DNA of 5,162 nt, taken from assembly GCA_003647375.1 (NCBI GenBank), contig QMMS01000331.1:1-5162 (forward strand). The letters run 5' to 3'. The stretch comes from Deltaproteobacteria bacterium. Lineage in GTDB: Bacteria > Desulfobacterota > Desulfobacteria > Desulfobacterales > B30-G6. Below the pieces are notes generated by a model. It was not told the DNA's origin. It saw only the letters and a program-made list of their open reading frames with translations, and did not search any database. The position numbers and the translations under genes were made by a program. This document shows positions 5,124 through 5,162 of the stretch, piece after piece. Every line of letters starts with the position of its first letter. Positions within the stretch are counted from its first letter, which is position 1.

Positions 5124-5162
5124 ACTTCGAACCCTCAGCAACGCAGGATCTGAAGTTCTCCG

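Overview
The window looks like part of a chromosome from an anaerobic, respiring Gram-negative bacterium. A sulfate-reducing Desulfobacterota (old Deltaproteobacteria) is my best guess. The guess rests on protein style: many low-potential iron-sulfur proteins, a Tat-exported DUF362 protein and a ferredoxin-nitroreductase fusion. No marker gene confirms it. All four convincing genes are on the + strand.

Layout. Positions 1-188 hold what may be a decayed coding remnant. Positions 189-442 are AT-rich non-coding DNA with a candidate promoter and leader hairpins. A MscS-type mechanosensitive channel follows (443-1252), closed by a strong, probably bidirectional intrinsic terminator (1296-1337). 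A non-coding stretch (1338-1535) contains a long hairpin in the leader of the next operon. Then come a Tat-exported DUF362 protein (1536-2486), a large membrane polyferredoxin that looks like a NapH-NapG fusion (2483-4102, TTG start, 4-base overlap), and a soluble ferredoxin-nitroreductase fusion (4167-4988, GTG start). The window ends in 137 bases of non-coding DNA with palindromes and a possible terminator.

The last three genes probably form one redox operon. The nitroreductase would be cytoplasmic. The polyferredoxin has a membrane part with two CX3CP motifs, then two ferredoxin motifs, then an internal twin-arginine/hydrophobic segment, then four more cysteine motifs. It could therefore carry electrons across the membrane. 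The DUF362 protein would be its exported partner. No substrate can be read from the sequence.

The most unusual non-coding signal is a 41-bp, two-hairpin element present three times (1252-1292, 4099-4139, 4985-5025). Each copy overlaps the stop codon of the gene before it. The layout is identical each time (10-bp stem, 3-nt loop, 5-nt spacer, 5-bp stem, 3-nt loop). The loops differ between copies. The stems are perfect in the last two copies and degenerate in the first.
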